Source: Candidatus Eiseniibacteriota bacterium | Lineage (GTDB): Bacteria > Arandabacterota > Arandabacteria > Arandabacterales > Arandabacteraceae | Length of the DNA stretch: 8,153 bases | Reading direction: 5' to 3' | Assembly: GCA_030592245.1 (NCBI GenBank) | Contig: JAUVJV010000076.1 | Location: forward strand, 1-8,153 | Part shown: piece by piece, positions 5,935 to 8,153 of the stretch | How positions within the stretch are numbered: the stretch's first letter is position 1 | How the letters are laid out: every line of letters begins with the position of its first letter | Notes under the pieces: model-generated | The model's database searches: none | Seen by the model: the letters and a program-made list of their open reading frames with translations, nothing else | Told to the model about the DNA's origin: nothing | Position numbers and translations under genes: made by a program

Positions 5935-8153
5935 GTGACCGAGCGCGTGTTGATCGAAACAGAGTCTGCTGAACCCGCCATTGACAGGCTGAGGGAGAAT
6001 GCGGTGCGCGCCCATGAGATCATCGCCGATGGCCTGGTAGAGCGCCTGCTGAATCACCCGGATGCGCTGGCCTCTCTCCGAGCGAAGTTTGCCCCGTCCT
6101 TGACTCTGAGGGGCTTTCCCCGGTCGCGTGTCTTCGCCGGTGTGGTTCAGGAAGCTTCGGTTGCCGTGGTGTGCGGACTTATATTCGCATGCAGCGCCAG
6201 GGACCGCGGCCTGATTGAGACGCAGCTCGCCCGGGTGCCGTTGCTGGCAAGCGCGCTCGATCCGGAGACCGTTCCTCCAGCCGGGGATGACTTTGATACG
6301 GAGAGTGCGCCGGGCAGTGATGAGCCATCTCTCTGGCATGAGATCAGGGGAATGCTCGGATCGTTTCATGACGGGGCATCCCCGTACCGGGGTGACACTC
6401 ATCATTTCAGCCCATTGCTCCACGACTTGCCCCCTGAGATTGATCTCTCCGACGGGGCGCTGAAGAAGGCCCTGTTTATCACCCGTGGCGCCCACAGCCG
6501 TCGGGGTGAGCCGGTCGGAGGCCCAGTACGGGGAATCGACTATGCATCAATCGCGATTCGCGGCCTTGGGGACATGTATGAAGCAGTAATCAGCGGATCG
6601 CCTTATGGCGGATCGCGCTACGGCGCCAAGCGCAATATATCAGGACGGGGCGGGAACTCCCGGAGGTCTAATGCAGGGAACCGAAGAAGCACCTCCGGGC
6701 GGAAAGCCGCGGGCATGTACTATACCCCTGATGTCATCGTGCAGTACATAGTCTCGGGCACGCTCGACCGCCTGGTGGGTGGAGGTGGTGACCGCGCGTA
6801 CCCGGCAGAAGAGCCGCTCTCTGTAGCATCGATCTTAAACCTCAAGGTTCTTGACCCGGCCTCGGGATCGGGCCATTTCCTTCTTGCCTCCGCCGAGTAC
6901 CTGGCCCGCGCCTGTGTGGCCGCGCTGGTGCGCGACGGCAGGCTTAAGGACGATGAGCCGGAACGAGCCCGCGCACTGGATAAGTACAGGAGGATCGTGG
7001 CCGAGCGATGCATCTACGGAGTCGACCTTGATCCCATGGCTGTGGAGCTGGCAGGTCTCTCACTGTGGTTGTTCGCCTCAGATCCCGGCACTCCATTGAG
7101 TGTGGCGGCGAGACATCTGAGGTGTGGAAATTCGCTGCACCGGTTTCACTGGGTGGAGGAGTTTCCGGATGCTTCGAAGGGGTTCGATGCCGTGATCGGC
7201 AACCCGCCGTATCTTTCCTTCTCCGGCCGGCAGAAGCCCCGGGGGAATGAGTGGATAAAGCACCTGGACTCCAAAAGCAAACCTGGTGGGTGGCTGACCA
7301 TGCATGGTCTGTTCATGCTGAAATCCGTGGAGCTGGCGAAGACGTCAGGACTGGTCTCGATGGTGGTTCCCGACCAGGTAGGCCATCTCAAGGGGTACGG
7401 AGCACTCCGGCGACGGATGCTCGAACAAGGCCACTTGCTCGAGGTCAGATACTGGGGGGAAGATGTCTTTGTGGGCGTGACTTCGCCGGCCCTTACTTTC
7501 ATAGTACGGAAATCCAGGCAGCCCTCAGGTTGGGATGTGAATGCACAGGATAGGTTGCCGGGCGCCACGGAATCGCTGGACACGGAGGTACAGACTGCTT
7601 CGGCAAGGGACGCGGCAGCATGTGACACTGTGATGATTGACGAGGAAGGGAGCGTGGCCAGGTTCGCAGCTCTCCCCGGGCAGGAGTGGTTCACCTCGCT
7701 ATCGCGAGAGGTATTTCATCAAATGTCTGCGGTCCATACGGTCCTCAAAGAGTTCAGCGACCCCGGTGTGCACACCGGGAACGTCGCGCGGAAACTGGTT
7801 CTCGTCCGGCCCGCCGGCGGTTCTGTGCCGCTCTTAGAAGGCAGGCAGATCCACCCCTTCAGGTGTGAAAAGCCCCGGCGATGGCTGGATCTGTCCTATA
7901 GACCGGGGGCGGGAGAATACTTCAGGGTCTCCGCGGAAGAGGTTTATCAGAGTACCGACATTATCCTCAGACAGACCGCTTCCGGACCGGTTGCCGCCCG
8001 GCATGTCTTCCGCTGTCATTTCAGGAACAGCATCCTGGCGCTTAAGGTCCCGGAGGACTTTTCGGTCGAATACCTCCTCGGTGTTCTCAACTCCGCGGCT
8101 GCGGTGTTTCTCTACCGGGCTTGTTCCTTCGAATCAAGACAGCGGACTTTTCC
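5935..8153 (+). CDS. Eco57I-type N6-adenine DNA methyltransferase, C-terminal end beyond window
   Basis: This is a SAM-dependent DNA methyltransferase expected to methylate adenine N6 in a specific target. The first 739 codons are open and the gene leaves the right edge. Residues 1-200 look largely helical; no PD-(D/E)XK nuclease motif is visible there. LGDMYEAV (from 211) matches the LGxxYE signature before the catalytic domain. An Arg/Gly/Ser-rich acid-free linker (221-260) leads to motif X, GMYYTP (260-265). Motif I is DPASGSGHF (Asp307), motif II YGVDLDPMAVEL (Asp364, Asp366), then RCGNSL (396-401), and motif IV is NPPY (423-426). Motif order X-I-II-IV is that of gamma-class enzymes. The C-terminal part has LLEGRQI (633-639) and YLLGVLNS (713-720), as in TaqI/Eco57I target-recognition domains. 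It is transcribed divergently from the addBA-like operon. It could be a type IIG-like enzyme, an orphan methylase, or the methylase of a DISARM- or BREX-like system; the right flank would decide. Confidence 0.9.
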   Translation, partial: MTERVLIETESAEPAIDRLRENAVRAHEIIADGLVERLLNHPDALASLRAKFAPSLTLRGFPRSRVFAGVVQEASVAVVCGLIFACSARDRGLIETQLARVPLLASALDPETVPPAGDDFDTESAPGSDEPSLWHEIRGMLGSFHDGASPYRGDTHHFSPLLHDLPPEIDLSDGALKKALFITRGAHSRRGEPVGGPVRGIDYASIAIRGLGDMYEAVISGSPYGGSRYGAKRNISGRGGNSRRSNAGNRRSTSGRKAAGMYYTPDVIVQYIVSGTLDRLVGGGGDRAYPAEEPLSVASILNLKVLDPASGSGHFLLASAEYLARACVAALVRDGRLKDDEPERARALDKYRRIVAERCIYGVDLDPMAVELAGLSLWLFASDPGTPLSVAARHLRCGNSLHRFHWVEEFPDASKGFDAVIGNPPYLSFSGRQKPRGNEWIKHLDSKSKPGGWLTMHGLFMLKSVELAKTSGLVSMVVPDQVGHLKGYGALRRRMLEQGHLLEVRYWGEDVFVGVTSPALTFIVRKSRQPSGWDVNAQDRLPGATESLDTEVQTASARDAAACDTVMIDEEGSVARFAALPGQEWFTSLSREVFHQMSAVHTVLKEFSDPGVHTGNVARKLVLVRPAGGSVPLLEGRQIHPFRCEKPRRWLDLSYRPGAGEYFRVSAEEVYQSTDIILRQTASGPVAARHVFRCHFRNSILALKVPEDFSVEYLLGVLNSAAAVFLYRACSFESRQRTF

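Noticed and set aside
5818..6495. A 225-codon minus-strand open frame across the divergent spacer and the start of the methylase
   Set aside because: It overlaps the methylase N-terminus antisense, covers the inverted repeat, and has no recognisable motif. The plus-strand frame has a Shine-Dalgarno and continues into proven methylase motifs.
7146..7694. A 182-codon minus-strand open frame
   Set aside because: It is antisense to the methylase region that includes the NPPY motif; its composition (rich in Ser, Pro, Arg) is typical of a shadow frame.

Overview
The window holds three long genes and one short intergenic region. The sequence is moderately GC-rich, and codon use looks alike in all three genes. 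I cannot name a species. The two leftward proteins resemble the AddA/AddB-type (UvrD helicase plus PD-(D/E)XK nuclease) pairs of GC-rich environmental bacteria such as deltaproteobacterial, acidobacterial or related lineages, but that placement is inference from general sequence character only.

Left part (1-5756, minus strand): a two-gene operon, transcribed right to left. The first gene (5756 to 2478) encodes an AddB-like protein of about 1092 residues. Its N-terminal helicase-like half lacks a Walker A motif, and its C-terminal nuclease half keeps the catalytic residues and the four iron-sulfur cysteines. After only 9 bp comes the second gene (2468 to the window edge), an AddA-like UvrD/Rep superfamily 1 helicase. 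Its first 822 residues are present with intact helicase motifs; its C-terminal end, where the second nuclease domain is expected, lies beyond position 1. Together they should form a helicase-nuclease that resects double-strand breaks for RecA-dependent repair and degrades unprotected linear DNA.

Centre (5757-5934): a 178-bp divergent intergenic region. It contains a perfect 12-bp inverted repeat around a loop with the sequence ggggtcaggtacc, nested inside a shorter outer inverted repeat. Weak candidate promoters face outward on either side.

Right part (5935-8153, plus strand): the first 739 codons of an Eco57I-type N6-adenine DNA methyltransferase with motifs X, I, II and IV and part of a target-recognition domain. 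No nuclease motif is visible N-terminally. It may be a type IIG-like enzyme, an orphan methyltransferase, or the methylase of a larger defence system continuing to the right. The setting, a DNA-end processing nuclease next to a modification methylase, fits a genome-defence or repair neighbourhood. The window contains no gene that proves a new system. No tRNA, rRNA, CRISPR array or transposase gene was found.
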